A stretch of DNA of 64,000 nucleotides from Pygmaiobacter massiliensis (GTDB lineage: Bacteria; Bacillota; Clostridia; Oscillospirales; Ruminococcaceae), in the NCBI RefSeq assembly GCF_900199435.1, contig NZ_OAML01000003.1, positions 186,001 to 250,000 of the forward strand. The letters are read 5' to 3'. Below the pieces are notes generated by a model. That model made no database searches and had not been told where the DNA came from. It worked only from the letters and a program-made list of their open reading frames with translations. This document shows positions 23,698-33,079 of this stretch, one piece after another (the stretch's first letter is position 1; each line of letters opens with the position of its first letter). Both the position numbers and the translations under genes were made by a program.

Positions 23698-25215
23698 TTA
23701 CAGCACGATGCTCTTGCCAGTCATTTCGTTGGGCTGGGGCAAATCAAGCAGGTGCAGCATGGTCGGGGCAATGTCTGCCAACCTGCCACCTTCGCGCAGC
23801 TTTGCTTGGGGCATGCCGAATACCAGGAACGGCACAGGGTTGGTGGTGTGCGCAGTGAACGGATGTTCCGCATCGCCGTCATACATCTGGTCAGCGTTAC
23901 CGTGGTCAGCCGTCAGCAGCATCACGCCGCCTTTTTCTTCGAGGGCAGCCATGATTTTGCCTAAGCAGACATCGACGGCTTCTACGGCTTTTACAGCGGC
24001 CTCAAATACACCGGTATGGCCCACCATGTCACAGTTGGCAAAGTTTAGAATCATGACATCATATTTGTCCGAGGCAATGCGTTTCAGCAGCTCGTCACAT
24101 ACCAGATAAGCGCTCATCTCCGGCTGCATATCGTAAGTTGCAACTTTCGGGCTGTTGATGAGCGCACGATCCTCATTCTCAAACGGGGCCTCCACGCCGC
24201 CGTTGAAGAAGAAGGTAACATGCGCATACTTTTCTGTTTCAGCAATACGCAGCTGGTGCTTGCCCAGCGATGCCATATAGGCGCCAAAGGTGTTTTTCAG
24301 CCCTTCGGGGCGGAAAGCGACTTGTACGTTCGGCATGGTAGCGTCATACTGAGTCATGCAGACGAAAGTGAGCGGGAAAGCTCCCTTTTCACGGGAGAAG
24401 CCGGTGAAGGCAGGGTCTACCATGGTGCGGGTAATCTCTCGCGCACGGTCAGGGCGGAAGTTGAAGAAGATGACGCTGTCATCCTCTTTGATGGTAGCGC
24501 CTTCGGTAACTACGACCGGCACCACGAATTCATCCGTAACTTGGGCTGCGTAGCTTTTCTCCATGGCATCAACAGCCGAGGGGTTATGCTCGCCGACACC
24601 AAGCACCATTGCGTCATATGCTTTACAGACACGCTCCCAGCGGTTGTCGCGGTCCATCGCATAATAGCGGCCCATAACAGTGGCAATTTTGCCAATGCCG
24701 AGTTCTGCCATCTTTGCATCCAGCGCGGCAATAAAATCCTTGCCGGACATCGGGGGCACATCGCGGCCGTCCATGAAGCAGTGTACATAAACGTTTTCAA
24801 TATTGTTCAGTTTGGCGAGCATCAGCAGGCCGTACAGGTGGTCGATGTGGCTATGCACACCGCCATCCGAGAGCAGACCCATCAGGTGCAGGGCGCGGCC
24901 CGGTTTTTTTGCGTTATCAATGGCGTTGCAAAGTGCTTCATTGGCAAAAAAATCGCCATCGTCAATGCTTTTGGTGATGCGGGTAAGCTCTTGATAAACC
25001 ACACGGCCAGCGCCGATATTGGTGTGGCCAACTTCGCTGTTGCCCATCTGTCCGTCTGGCAGGCCAACATCCATGCCCGAAGCACCAATAAGGGTGTGGG
25101 GGCAGGTGTCAAACAGTTTATCAAGGTTGGGAGTGTTGGCGGCGCAAATGGCATTGCCGAAGCAATCGGGGTTATATCCAAAGCCGTCGAGAATACAGAG
25201 CAGTAAAGGCTTCAT
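23698..25215 (-). CDS. gpmI: Cofactor-independent phosphoglycerate mutase
   Basis: The product has 505 residues, typical for the family at about 510. ATG 25215 begins MKPLLLCILDGFG, where the Asp binds Mn; an upstream frame extension is not conserved. The catalytic Ser lies in QMGNSEVGH near residue 61, and the C-terminal metal cluster includes LTADHGNADQM. It converts 3-phosphoglycerate to 2-phosphoglycerate in the cytoplasm. It ends the pgk-tpiA-gpmI run, 174 bases after tpiA, with a GC hairpin in the gap. Confidence 0.96.
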   Translation of the reverse strand: MKPLLLCILDGFGYNPDCFGNAICAANTPNLDKLFDTCPHTLIGASGMDVGLPDGQMGNSEVGHTNIGAGRVVYQELTRITKSIDDGDFFANEALCNAIDNAKKPGRALHLMGLLSDGGVHSHIDHLYGLLMLAKLNNIENVYVHCFMDGRDVPPMSGKDFIAALDAKMAELGIGKIATVMGRYYAMDRDNRWERVCKAYDAMVLGVGEHNPSAVDAMEKSYAAQVTDEFVVPVVVTEGATIKEDDSVIFFNFRPDRAREITRTMVDPAFTGFSREKGAFPLTFVCMTQYDATMPNVQVAFRPEGLKNTFGAYMASLGKHQLRIAETEKYAHVTFFFNGGVEAPFENEDRALINSPKVATYDMQPEMSAYLVCDELLKRIASDKYDVMILNFANCDMVGHTGVFEAAVKAVEAVDVCLGKIMAALEEKGGVMLLTADHGNADQMYDGDAEHPFTAHTTNPVPFLVFGMPQAKLREGGRLADIAPTMLHLLDLPQPNEMTGKSIVL

Positions 25216-25339
25216 AAAAGGGTACCTCTCTTTAGAAAATCGTTGTAAATGGCCTGCAAAAGGCCTAAGCGGCACGGCATAGTTTACTGCTGGCACCGTA
25301 AGCGCTGCGGCAGCGAAAAGTGTGTAACATTGCCGTAAA

Positions 25340-25373
25340 AACAAAATTCAGCGGCGGCGCAGGCCGCCGCTGA
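25340..25373 (-). terminator. Partial terminator between tpiA and gpmI
   Basis: CAGCGGCGG (25349-25357) pairs with CCGCCGCTG (25364-25372), and AATTTTGTTTTT follows on the minus strand. It may end some transcripts after tpiA or protect the mRNA. Confidence 0.55.
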
Positions 25374-25389
25374 TAGAATTGCGGGTGAT

Positions 25390-26157
25390 TTATTTGCTTG
25401 CTGCTTTGACAATTGCGCCAAAGTCAGGGGCTTTCAGCGAAGCGCCGCCGATTAAGCCGCCATCAATGTTGGGCATTGCAAGCAGCTCGTCAGCGTTTTT
25501 CGCATTCATGCTGCCGCCGTACTGGATGGTCAATGCCTCAGCAGCAGAATTGCTGTACAGGCTGGCAATCACTTCGCGGATGCCTTTGCAGACGTCCTCT
25601 GCCTGCTCGGCGGTGGCGGTAAGGCCGGTGCCGATGGCCCATACGGGCTCATAAGCGATAATGACGTTTGCAAGGTCTGCTTCAGAAACGCCTATCAGTG
25701 CAATCTTGGTCTGCAGTGCAACCAGCTCGGCGGTAATGCCCTGCTCGCGCTCGGTTTTGCTTTCGCCTACGCAAAGAATTACTTTCAGCCCTGCGGCCAG
25801 TGCAGCGGTGACGCGCTTGTTCACCGTCACGTCGGTTTCGCCAAAATACTGGCGGCGCTCGCTGTGGCCGATGACGACATACTCGACACCCAGCTCGGTG
25901 AGCATATCTGCGGAAATTTCGCCGGTGAAAGCACCGCTTTTTTCAAAATGAACGTTCTGTGCGCCCACTTTGATATTGGTGCCCGCAGTTTTAGAAACGG
26001 CAACCGGCAAATCGGTAAACGGGGTGCAGATAACGACACCGCAATCCGCGCCCGAAACCTCGGGGATGAGCTCGTTGATGAGCTCCGCAGCCTCAGCCGC
26101 AGTTTTATTCATTTTCCAGTTGCCGGCGATAACAGCCTGACGTTTTGCTTTATTCAT
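25390..26157 (-). CDS. tpiA: Triosephosphate isomerase
   Basis: The product has 255 residues. The active-site Lys lies in GNWKMNKT, the His in VIGHSERRQYFGE near residue 99, and the Glu in AYEPVWAIGTG near 171; the phosphate loop includes YGGSMNAKN. It interconverts dihydroxyacetone phosphate and glyceraldehyde 3-phosphate. AAGGAG lies eight bases before ATG. It lies 63 bases after pgk on the same strand. Its substrate is also used by the methylglyoxal synthase at 57412. Confidence 0.97.
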   Translation of the reverse strand: MNKAKRQAVIAGNWKMNKTAAEAAELINELIPEVSGADCGVVICTPFTDLPVAVSKTAGTNIKVGAQNVHFEKSGAFTGEISADMLTELGVEYVVIGHSERRQYFGETDVTVNKRVTAALAAGLKVILCVGESKTEREQGITAELVALQTKIALIGVSEADLANVIIAYEPVWAIGTGLTATAEQAEDVCKGIREVIASLYSNSAAEALTIQYGGSMNAKNADELLAMPNIDGGLIGGASLKAPDFGAIVKAASK

Positions 26158-26220
26158 GAAGATCGCTCCTTTATGCAGATTGGTGAAGCGGACAGGTGCA
26201 AACGAAAAAGTTCGCTTCGA

Positions 26221-27432
26221 TTAAGAATTCTGGATGCAGTCGATGCCGGGCAGAACCTTGCCCTCGAGATACTCGAGTGAAGCACCGCCGCCGGTGGAGA
26301 TGTGAGTCATCTTATCGGCATAACCCAGCTGAATAACAGCCGCCGCGGAATCGCCGCCGCCGATAACGGTGGTTGCATCGGTTTCGGCCATGGCAGCAGC
26401 AACTGCTTTGGTGCCCTCTGCAAGAACCGGGTTCTCGAATACGCCCATGGGGCCGTTCCATACCACTGTTTTGGCTGCTTTTACTGCATTGGCAAACAGC
26501 TCGCGGGTTTTGGGGCCGATGTCGAGGCCCATTTTGTCAGCGGGAATGGCATTCGCATCAACAGTTTCCACAGCGATGGGGGCATCAATGGGATCGGGGA
26601 AACTCGCAGCCACAACTGCGTCGGTCGGCAGCAGCAGTTTTACGCCCTTCTCTTCTGCTTTTTTCAGCATGTCACGGCAGTAGTCTACCTTCTCAAGGTC
26701 GACCAGCGAGGTGCCTACTTCGTAGCCCTGTGCCACAAGGAAGGTATAAGCCATGCCGCCGCCGATGATAAGGGTGTCCACTTTGCTCAGCAGGTTATCG
26801 ATAACGGTAAGTTTATCAGCAACTTTTGCGCCGCCGAGAATGGCGACAAACGGACGAACCGGTGCATTGACCGCATTGCCGAGATATTCAATCTCTTTGC
26901 CCATCAGGTAGCCCACAGCAGTATCTTTGATAAACTCGGTTACGCCGGCGGTGGAGCAGTGTGCACGGTGTGCAGAGCCGAACGCATCGTTGACATAAAC
27001 GTCTGCAAGAGAGGCAAGGTCTTTGCTGAAGGCAGGCTCGTTTTTGGTTTCTTCTTTACGGAAGCGAGTATTCTGGAGCAACACCACGTCGCCATCTTTC
27101 ATTGCAGCAACCGCAGCTTTCGCGTTTTCGCCCACTACGGCATCGTCGTTGGCAAATACCACCGGGCGGCCCAACAGCTCTGCAAGGCGCACAGCGCAGG
27201 GGGCAAGGCTGAACTTCTCTTCCGGTCCGTTCTTAGGCTTGCCAAGATGGCTACACAAAATAACGCGGCCCCCGTTTTCAATCAGTTTTTTGATGGTGGG
27301 AAGCGCAGCGACGATGCGGTTGTCATTCGTGATGACACCGTCTTTCAGAGGGACGTTGAAATCGACGCGCACAAGAACGCGCTTGCCGCGCACATCAAGA
27401 TTTTCGACTGTTTTTTTGCCGAGATTGCTCAT
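26221..27432 (-). CDS. pgk: Phosphoglycerate kinase
   Basis: The product has 403 residues. The N-terminal substrate site is [11 protein letters not shown], then CSHLGKPK; the conserved [11 protein letters not shown] and the C-terminal nucleotide site GGGDSAAAV with [13 protein letters not shown] follow. It makes ATP from 1,3-bisphosphoglycerate. It is the first gene of the operon, with a sigma-A promoter about 60 bases upstream. gap, usually the preceding gene, is not in this window. Confidence 0.97.
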   Translation of the reverse strand: MSNLGKKTVENLDVRGKRVLVRVDFNVPLKDGVITNDNRIVAALPTIKKLIENGGRVILCSHLGKPKNGPEEKFSLAPCAVRLAELLGRPVVFANDDAVVGENAKAAVAAMKDGDVVLLQNTRFRKEETKNEPAFSKDLASLADVYVNDAFGSAHRAHCSTAGVTEFIKDTAVGYLMGKEIEYLGNAVNAPVRPFVAILGGAKVADKLTVIDNLLSKVDTLIIGGGMAYTFLVAQGYEVGTSLVDLEKVDYCRDMLKKAEEKGVKLLLPTDAVVAASFPDPIDAPIAVETVDANAIPADKMGLDIGPKTRELFANAVKAAKTVVWNGPMGVFENPVLAEGTKAVAAAMAETDATTVIGGGDSAAAVIQLGYADKMTHISTGGGASLEYLEGKVLPGIDCIQNS

Positions 27433-27490
27433 GGTGGTTACTCCCTTTCTATAAATCTGTAATGATGATTTTTTATTTCATACCCTTACT

Positions 27491-27519
27491 ATTATAATAA
27501 GGCCAGGAAACATACGCAA
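27491..27519 (-). promoter_or_regulatory. Promoter of pgk-tpiA-gpmI
   Basis: On the minus strand TTGCGT (27519-27514), a 17-bp spacer and TATAAT (27496-27491). GGGAG precedes the pgk ATG. No CggR or cre-like site was seen around it. Confidence 0.75.
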
Positions 27520-27604
27520 GAGATAACGTTAATTATTTAACAAAAACTGCATTCGCAGTAGCAGAAAACAAAGACGAAAACAGGATACCCGAAAAAGCGA
27601 ACCG

Positions 27605-28525
27605 TTATTTCAAAAATCCTTCGATGATTTTCTGCTCTGCTTCTTTTTCAGAAAGGCCCAGCGTCATCAGTTTGGTCAGCTGTTCGCCTGCAATTTTGCC
27701 AATGGCAGCTTCGTGAATCAGTGCTGCATCTACCGAGCGGGCGGTCAGCTCTGGGATGGCATGCACAACGCCCTCATCCATAATGATGGCATCGCACTCC
27801 GAATGGCCGGTGCAGACGGCATTGCCGATGATGCGGCTGCGGAAGGTCTGCTCTGATTTGCCCTTTGCTACGCTGCGGCTGGTCAGCTGTACGCCGCTGC
27901 CATCGCCCGCAAGGGTAACCTCAAATTTGCTTTCGGCGGTATCACTACCGTCGGTCATCAGTTTTTCTTTGACCACCAGCTTGGCATCTTTCAGCAGGGT
28001 TGCCTTAGTGTCGCGAACCGTGGTATCCACGCCGCCGAGCTGGGAAGTATCCATTTCCATATAGCTGCCTTCGCCAAGGGTCGCCCAGGTGACAGGGTTG
28101 ATGGCGCGGTTGCCATTGCCCTCACCGGTGCCAACGTGTTTTTCAAGGTAGACTACACGAGAATTTTTCTCGAGGTAAAAGCGGTGTACGCCGTTGTGCT
28201 TCGATTCTTCCTCGCCTTCCACATGCACGCCGCAGCCGGCGACCACTGTAACATCCGCATCTTCACCAATGTAAAAATCATTGTACACCAGGTCGTCCAC
28301 ATTGCTGTGGGTAATGCAGGCGGGGATATAAACGGTTTCACCTTTGGTGCCGGCCTTGACACGAATGTCAATGCCAGGACGGTCGATTTTGCTTATAATT
28401 TCGATGTTTGCAGTGCTCTGGCGGCCTGCACAACCCGAGTCTTCGCGGATGTTGTAGGCCGATTTATCGGGGATGCCCTTCCAGTCTGAAATGATGGAGA
28501 GCAGCTGTTCCGTAATGCTTTTCAT
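27605..28525 (-). CDS. SufB/SufD-family Fe-S scaffold protein
   Basis: The product has 306 residues, shorter than SufB (about 470) and near short SufD or SmsB proteins. The SufBD beta-helix core is visible as EGSYMEMDTSQLGG, then RIIGNAVCTGHSECDAIIMD and ELTARSVDAALIHEAAIGKI, with Cys and His candidates for cluster assembly. ATG 28525 is chosen; its ribosome site is weak. It pairs with SufC just upstream and no SufS or SufU is adjacent, which fits the two-gene SUF-like minimal type. Which scaffold partner it uses is inferred. Confidence 0.85.
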   Translation of the reverse strand: MKSITEQLLSIISDWKGIPDKSAYNIREDSGCAGRQSTANIEIISKIDRPGIDIRVKAGTKGETVYIPACITHSNVDDLVYNDFYIGEDADVTVVAGCGVHVEGEEESKHNGVHRFYLEKNSRVVYLEKHVGTGEGNGNRAINPVTWATLGEGSYMEMDTSQLGGVDTTVRDTKATLLKDAKLVVKEKLMTDGSDTAESKFEVTLAGDGSGVQLTSRSVAKGKSEQTFRSRIIGNAVCTGHSECDAIIMDEGVVHAIPELTARSVDAALIHEAAIGKIAGEQLTKLMTLGLSEKEAEQKIIEGFLK

Positions 28526-28550
28526 AATGATGACGTTTCCTTTCTTGGGA

Positions 28551-28609
28551 GCTGTGCCGGACTTTGTTTTATCAAAATGCGCAGGGCAGTTGCCCCCCCG
28601 TGGCACAGC
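28551..28609 (-). repeat. Hairpin between sufC and the SufBD gene
   Basis: GCTGTGCC (28551-28558) pairs with GGCACAGC (28602-28609), with an inner GGGCA/TGCCC hairpin at 28584-28595. There is no T-run, so it may set mRNA stability between the two genes rather than end transcription. Confidence 0.4.
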
Positions 28610-28623
28610 GATCCCTCTTTCAC

Positions 28624-29367
28624 TCAGTTTTCGGGCGCTTTATCATGCCCGGTGCAAAACGCACAGCTGCTGCCGGTGGCCAGCAGGGTGGGGAGCACCT
28701 CTTCTTTGGTGCCCTGTGCGGCAATACGTCCCTGTGCCAGCACGATAATCTCATCTGCAATATCAAGAATACGCTCTTGGTGCGAGATGATGACGATGCT
28801 GCCATGGGTTTCTCGGCGCAGCTTCTGGAACACCTCGATGAGGTGATTGAAGCTCCACAGGTCGATGCCGGCTTCCGGCTCATCAAAGATGGTGAGCGGC
28901 GCTTTGCGCACCATTGCCATCGCGATTTCAATGCGCTTAATTTCGCCGCCCGAAAGGCTGGCGTTTACGTCGCGGTCAATATAGTCGCGTGCGCAAAGCC
29001 CCACCTCGGTAAGATGCTCGCAAAGCTCTCCGCGCTCGAGTGGGTGGCCCGCTGCAAGGCTGACGAGATCGCTGACGGTAAGGCCTTTAAAGCGCACCGG
29101 CTGCTGGAAAGCGAAAGCCACGCCCATGCGCGCACGCTCAGTAATCGAAAGATTGGTAATATCGGTGCCGTTAAAAAGAATGCTGCCGCCCGTGGGCTGC
29201 TCGATGCCTGCGATGATTTTCGCAAGGGTAGATTTGCCACCGCCGTTGGGGCCGGTGATAACGATGAACTTGCCGTCCTCTGCGGTCAGGCTGACACCGT
29301 TTAAAATGTCTTTGGTATCCTGCACACCGTTTTCAGCAGAAAAGGTGATATTTTTGAGTTCCAGCAT
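28624..29367 (-). CDS. sufC: Fe-S assembly ATPase SufC
   Basis: The product has 247 residues. ABC ATPase motifs are Walker A GPNGGGKSTL near residues 39-48, Q-loop AFAFQQPV, signature LSGGEIKRIEIA and Walker B LTIFDEPEAGIDL, then the switch IISHQE. The GEIKRIE form is closer to SufC than to exporters. It drives conformational change in the SufBD scaffold. Its own sigma-A promoter is 50 bases upstream. A C-terminal CAFCTG cysteine pair is an uncommon extra. Confidence 0.92.
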   Translation of the reverse strand: MLELKNITFSAENGVQDTKDILNGVSLTAEDGKFIVITGPNGGGKSTLAKIIAGIEQPTGGSILFNGTDITNLSITERARMGVAFAFQQPVRFKGLTVSDLVSLAAGHPLERGELCEHLTEVGLCARDYIDRDVNASLSGGEIKRIEIAMAMVRKAPLTIFDEPEAGIDLWSFNHLIEVFQKLRRETHGSIVIISHQERILDIADEIIVLAQGRIAAQGTKEEVLPTLLATGSSCAFCTGHDKAPEN

Positions 29368-29401
29368 GAAACTGCCTCCATTTACTATTCAATACGTCCT
29401 C

Positions 29402-29430
29402 ATTATACCCCGCGCAAAAACCAATGTCTA
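29402..29430 (-). promoter_or_regulatory. Promoter of the suf genes
   Basis: On the minus strand TAGACA (29430-29425), a 17-bp spacer and TATAAT (29407-29402). GGAGG lies before the sufC ATG. No IscR-like site was recognised. Confidence 0.75.
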
Positions 29431-29502
29431 CTAATTTCATATACATAGAAAGAGTTCTGCACAAAAATGAGACAAAAATCCCGTTTGCAATAAAGTATGG
29501 GC

Positions 29503-29536
29503 AAAAAAACAGCGCAGACGCTACCGCGCTGCGCTG
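29503..29536 (-). terminator. Terminator of the DUF441 gene
   Basis: CAGCGCAG (29510-29517) pairs with CTGCGCTG (29529-29536), and TTTTTTT follows on the minus strand. Confidence 0.85.
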
Positions 29537-29551
29537 AAAAATAAAAGTTTG

Positions 29552-30037
29552 CTATTTCATAAAAAAGCCTATGACCCAGTGGTACACCGAGATGACGACG
29601 AAGGCCATGCCCGAGCCAATCAGCGGACCCATAGGGCTGCCTTTAAGCAGTGCCACGCCGAGAAAAGTGCCCACCATAACACCGACAATAACGAGCATAT
29701 CGGTTTGGCCCATGGCAATGCCTTTTGCACCGAGCAGCGCTACAAGAATGCCGCAGCCGATGGCGATGAAGCCTTCCGGCGTAAGAAATACTGCTTTTAA
29801 TTGCTCCAGCGAGTATTTGCCCGAAGCGATTGGCGCGAGAAAGCCGACCGTAAGTAAAATAATTCCCCAGTTGACCCCTTTGGCCGAAAGCAGCTCCAGC
29901 ACTGGCCAGGTGCGAAAGATGCGCAGCAAAAGCACAATTAAAATAGAAATCCACATGGTTTTGTTGCGGGTGATAACAGAAAGCAAAAAACCGCTGCAAA
30001 GCAGAGTTTCAATCCAATAGGTTTTAAAAAATTGCAT
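29552..30037 (-). CDS. DUF441 family membrane protein
   Basis: The product has 161 residues. ATG 30037 has GGGAG six bases upstream. Four to five hydrophobic segments fit the membrane family DUF441 (YeaL-like). Conserved parts include LLSAKGVNWGIILLTVGFLAPIASG (broken by loops) and GCGILVALLGAKGI, then VGTIFLGVA-like VGVMVGTFLGVALL. The function is unknown. It stands alone with its own terminator. Confidence 0.85.
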   Translation of the reverse strand: MQFFKTYWIETLLCSGFLLSVITRNKTMWISILIVLLLRIFRTWPVLELLSAKGVNWGIILLTVGFLAPIASGKYSLEQLKAVFLTPEGFIAIGCGILVALLGAKGIAMGQTDMLVIVGVMVGTFLGVALLKGSPMGPLIGSGMAFVVISVYHWVIGFFMK

Positions 30038-30179
30038 ATAATTCTCCCTTGGTTTTGCCGTCATAATAATTTCACTTTCAGCGAGCAAATGCTTGCCCAG
30101 ACCCTATACCAACAACTTGCAAAACGATTTCTATTTTCAGTTTATCATAAACTAAGGTAATTAGGCTACCCTTGGGGTT

Positions 30180-30217
30180 ACAGTTTTTTGCAGAGGTACC
30201 TCCTAGTAAAAAACTGT
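30180..30217. repeat. Nested palindrome upstream of the MATE gene
   Basis: ACAGTTTTTT (30180-30189) pairs with AAAAAACTGT (30208-30217), and the loop holds the palindrome GAGGTACCTC (30193-30202). It lies about 100 bases before the MATE start and could be an operator or a bidirectional terminator. Confidence 0.45.
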
Positions 30218-30318
30218 TATGCATTATGTGATAAAGTGGTAAAATAAGGAGATGAAAGAAATAAAATAGGCGCTGCGAAAAAATTGGAAGGTAAAGTGCC
30301 GAAAGTGGGGAGATTTTT

Positions 30319-31689
30319 TTGGAAGAACAGCAGAACGAAAAGTTTCAGCATATGACGCAAACGCCGGTGCCGCGACTGGTATGTGAGCTTTCGGGCCCGA
30401 CGATTATCAGCATGCTGATTACCTCTTTTTACAATATGGCAGATACTTTTTTTGTGGGCAAAATAAACACCAGCGCCACTGCCGCCGTAGGTGTCGTGTT
30501 CTCGCTGATGGCGATTATCCAGGCACTCGGTTTTACCTTTGGGCATGGCAGCGGCAATTATATTTCGCGCAAGCTGGGCAGCCAGGAATTTGAAGATGCT
30601 GAAAAAATGGCAGCAACCGGGTTCTTTTCGGCATTAATTGCGGGCGGCGTTTTGGCCGTGGTCGGTCTGCTGTTTTTAGAGCCGCTGACCCGGCTGCTTG
30701 GAGCAACCGAAACCATTTTGCCATATGCCAAGCAGTACGCAGGCTTTATTTTGCTTGGTGCGCCGTATATGACAGCATCGCTGGTGCTTAACAATCAGCT
30801 TCGTTTTCAGGGTAGTGCCTTCTACGCTATGATAGGCATTGCCTCGGGCGCAGTGCTGAATATTGCGCTGGATCCGCTGTTTATTTTTGTGCTGGATATG
30901 GGCATTGGCGGTGCCGCACTTGCAACAATTCTCAGCCAGTTCGTAAGTTTTTGCCTGCTATGGGTGGGCTGCAAGCGGGGCGGTAACCTGCGCATCAAAC
31001 TGGGCAACTTTACCCCCACTGCTGCGTATTTTACACAAATACTAAAAGGTGGGTTCCCGTCCTTTTGCCGCCAAAGCATCGCAAGTGTTGCCACCATCTG
31101 CCTTAACTTTATCGCCGGCGGGTATGGTGATGCTGCCATCGCCGCCTTTTCCATCGTCAATCGGGTGGCGCAGTTTGCCTCTTCGGCACTTATTGGGTTT
31201 GGCCAGGGCTTTCAGCCTGTATGCGGCTTCAATTATGGGGCAAAACTTTACTCTAGGGTACGCGAAGCTTTCTGGTTTTGCGTAAAAGTGGCACTGGTAT
31301 TTTTGATTGCGGTTTCGGTGCTGGGCTATGCCTTTGCGCCGCAGGTGGTAGCCGTGTTCCGTAAAGGGGATGCCGCCGTACTTGAGATTGGCACGGTGGT
31401 GCTGCGCTATCAATGCCTTGGTCTGCCACTTTGGAGCTGGGTTGTACTTTGCAACATGATGCTGCAAACCATCGGCAAATCGTTCTCTGCTTCTATTGTG
31501 GCATTGGCGCGGCAAGGGCTTTGCTTTTTACCAGCACTGTTTTTGCTCTCGGCTGCGTTTGGTCTACCGGGGCTGCAAATCAGCCAGCTTTGCGCAGATG
31601 TTGGCTCGTTTATCATCGCTGTTCCGCTCGGCATCAGCACGCTGCGGCAGATGAAATTACTAGAACAAATGGATGCTGCGCAAACATAA
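30319..31689 (+). CDS. MATE family multidrug/Na+ exporter
   Basis: The product has 456 residues and about 12 membrane segments. TTG 30319 is the start; GGGGAG ends six bases before it and there is no better in-frame ATG with a ribosome site. The N-terminal PRLVCELSGPTIISMLITSFYNMADTFF region (split here by position about 14-40) and the mirrored second half with GFGQGFQPVCGFNYGA mark MATE transporters. It exports cationic drugs or metabolites in exchange for Na+ or H+. The substrate is not predictable. Confidence 0.93.
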   Translation: MEEQQNEKFQHMTQTPVPRLVCELSGPTIISMLITSFYNMADTFFVGKINTSATAAVGVVFSLMAIIQALGFTFGHGSGNYISRKLGSQEFEDAEKMAATGFFSALIAGGVLAVVGLLFLEPLTRLLGATETILPYAKQYAGFILLGAPYMTASLVLNNQLRFQGSAFYAMIGIASGAVLNIALDPLFIFVLDMGIGGAALATILSQFVSFCLLWVGCKRGGNLRIKLGNFTPTAAYFTQILKGGFPSFCRQSIASVATICLNFIAGGYGDAAIAAFSIVNRVAQFASSALIGFGQGFQPVCGFNYGAKLYSRVREAFWFCVKVALVFLIAVSVLGYAFAPQVVAVFRKGDAAVLEIGTVVLRYQCLGLPLWSWVVLCNMMLQTIGKSFSASIVALARQGLCFLPALFLLSAAFGLPGLQISQLCADVGSFIIAVPLGISTLRQMKLLEQMDAAQT

Positions 31690-31721
31690 CATAAATTTTA
31701 TAAAATCCGGAGCGGAAAACA

Positions 31722-31749
31722 TTGACAAAATAATGACGAGGCATATAAT
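31722..31749 (+). promoter_or_regulatory. Promoter of the flavodiiron gene
   Basis: Consensus TTGACA at 31722-31727 and TATAAT at 31744-31749, with a 16-bp spacer. The leader of about 60 bases ends in a GGAGG ribosome site. Confidence 0.85.
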
Positions 31750-31814
31750 ATTAATTACACTTGATAAGTATAGTTTTAAAGATTGGGATGCAGTAATAAA
31801 AAAGGAGGCCTTTT

Positions 31815-33017
31815 ATGAAAACGCTGGAACTCACCCCGGACCTTTACTATTGTGGTGTAGCAGACCCCGGCCTGCGCACCTTCGATATTGTAATGCACAC
31901 CGAGTTCGGTACCACCTACAACTCTTACCTGCTGCGTGCAGGGGATAAAACAGTGCTGTTTGAAACCGCCAAAGAATGTTTTTGTGGGGAGTATTTAAGC
32001 GAGCTGCGCACCCTTACTGACCCTGCTAAAATCGACGCCATCGTCGTAAGCCATACCGAGCCGGATCATGTCGGCAGCCTAGCCAGTTTGCTGGATGTCA
32101 ACCCGAATATTGAGGTTATTGGAACAGTGGGTGCTATCGGCTTTTTAAAGCTGATTCTGAACCGCGATTTCCGGAGCCATGCGGTAAAAGACGGCGAAGT
32201 GATTGAAATTGGCAACAAAACGCTGCAATTTTATGTGCTGCCTAATCTGCACTGGCCGGATACAATGTATACCTATATTGAAGAGCTGGAAGCGTTGGTT
32301 ACCTGCGACAGCTTTGGTGCCCACTATTGCTGCGAAGGCATTCTGCGCAGTACCGTTCCAGACGAGGCCGATTACCAGAAAGCACTTAAATATTATTTTG
32401 ATAATATTCTTGGACCGTTCAAGCGCCCGTTTTTGCAGACAGCGCTGGACCGCATCTCTCCGCTGTCGCTGCGCTGGATCCTCACTGGCCACGGCCCGGT
32501 ACACGACACCGGGATTTCTGAGCTGGTGGAACAGTACCGCGCCTGGGTAACGCCGGAATCCCGCAATAAAAAGCAGGTAGTGGTGGCCTACGCCAGTGCT
32601 TATGGCTATACCAAAGAGCTTGCGACCCGCATCTGTGAAGGGCTACGCAGCTTCCCTGAAGTGGAAGTAGAACTTTATGATATGGAAAAAAGCGATGCAG
32701 AAACCGTGGCACAGCGGATTGTGGAAGCAGACGGCTTTTTGCTCGGCTCGCCGACGCTGTTGGGCGACCCCGTGGAGCCGGTGTTCGGGCTGACCCTGCA
32801 CCTGCATCCCCCGATGATGAAGGGCAAATACGCCGCCGCATTTGGCAGCTACGGCTGGAGCGGCGAGGCAGTGCCGACCTTAACTGATCGGCTTTGCCAC
32901 TTAAAATGCAAGGTAACTGAAGGCTTCAGGGTTCGGTTCCGCCCCAGTGAAGAAGAGTCTGCGGCGGCACAGCAGTTTGGTACTAACTTTGCAAAACAAA
33001 TCATCGAACAGGCATAA
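31815..33017 (+). CDS. A-type flavodiiron protein (FprA family)
   Basis: The product has 400 residues. The metallo-beta-lactamase-like N-terminal domain has the diiron motif HTEPDH near residues 79-84, with further ligands in LHWPDT and GHGP. The C-terminal flavodoxin domain begins near 255 with VVVAYASAYGYTKELA. It reduces O2 to water, or NO to N2O, to protect anaerobes. GGAGG lies six bases before ATG. It has its own consensus promoter and bidirectional terminator. Reduction partners such as rubredoxin are not adjacent. Confidence 0.94.
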   Translation: MKTLELTPDLYYCGVADPGLRTFDIVMHTEFGTTYNSYLLRAGDKTVLFETAKECFCGEYLSELRTLTDPAKIDAIVVSHTEPDHVGSLASLLDVNPNIEVIGTVGAIGFLKLILNRDFRSHAVKDGEVIEIGNKTLQFYVLPNLHWPDTMYTYIEELEALVTCDSFGAHYCCEGILRSTVPDEADYQKALKYYFDNILGPFKRPFLQTALDRISPLSLRWILTGHGPVHDTGISELVEQYRAWVTPESRNKKQVVVAYASAYGYTKELATRICEGLRSFPEVEVELYDMEKSDAETVAQRIVEADGFLLGSPTLLGDPVEPVFGLTLHLHPPMMKGKYAAAFGSYGWSGEAVPTLTDRLCHLKCKVTEGFRVRFRPSEEESAAAQQFGTNFAKQIIEQA

Positions 33018-33020
33018 AAT

Positions 33021-33066
33021 AAAAAAAGCGCACAGCAGAGGTTTTCTGCTGTGCGTTTGTTTTTTA
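33021..33066. terminator. Bidirectional terminator between fprA and the AI-2E gene
   Basis: CGCACAGCAGA pairs with TCTGCTGTGCG around a short loop, with an A-run before and a T-run after, so it serves both converging genes. Confidence 0.88.
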
Positions 33067-33079
33067 TAAAATTAAAATG

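Noticed and set aside
30217-30546. Minus-strand open frame overlapping the MATE start
   Set aside because: It has no ribosome site, its sequence is low in hydrophobic core and rich in His and Arg, and it overlaps a well-supported gene.
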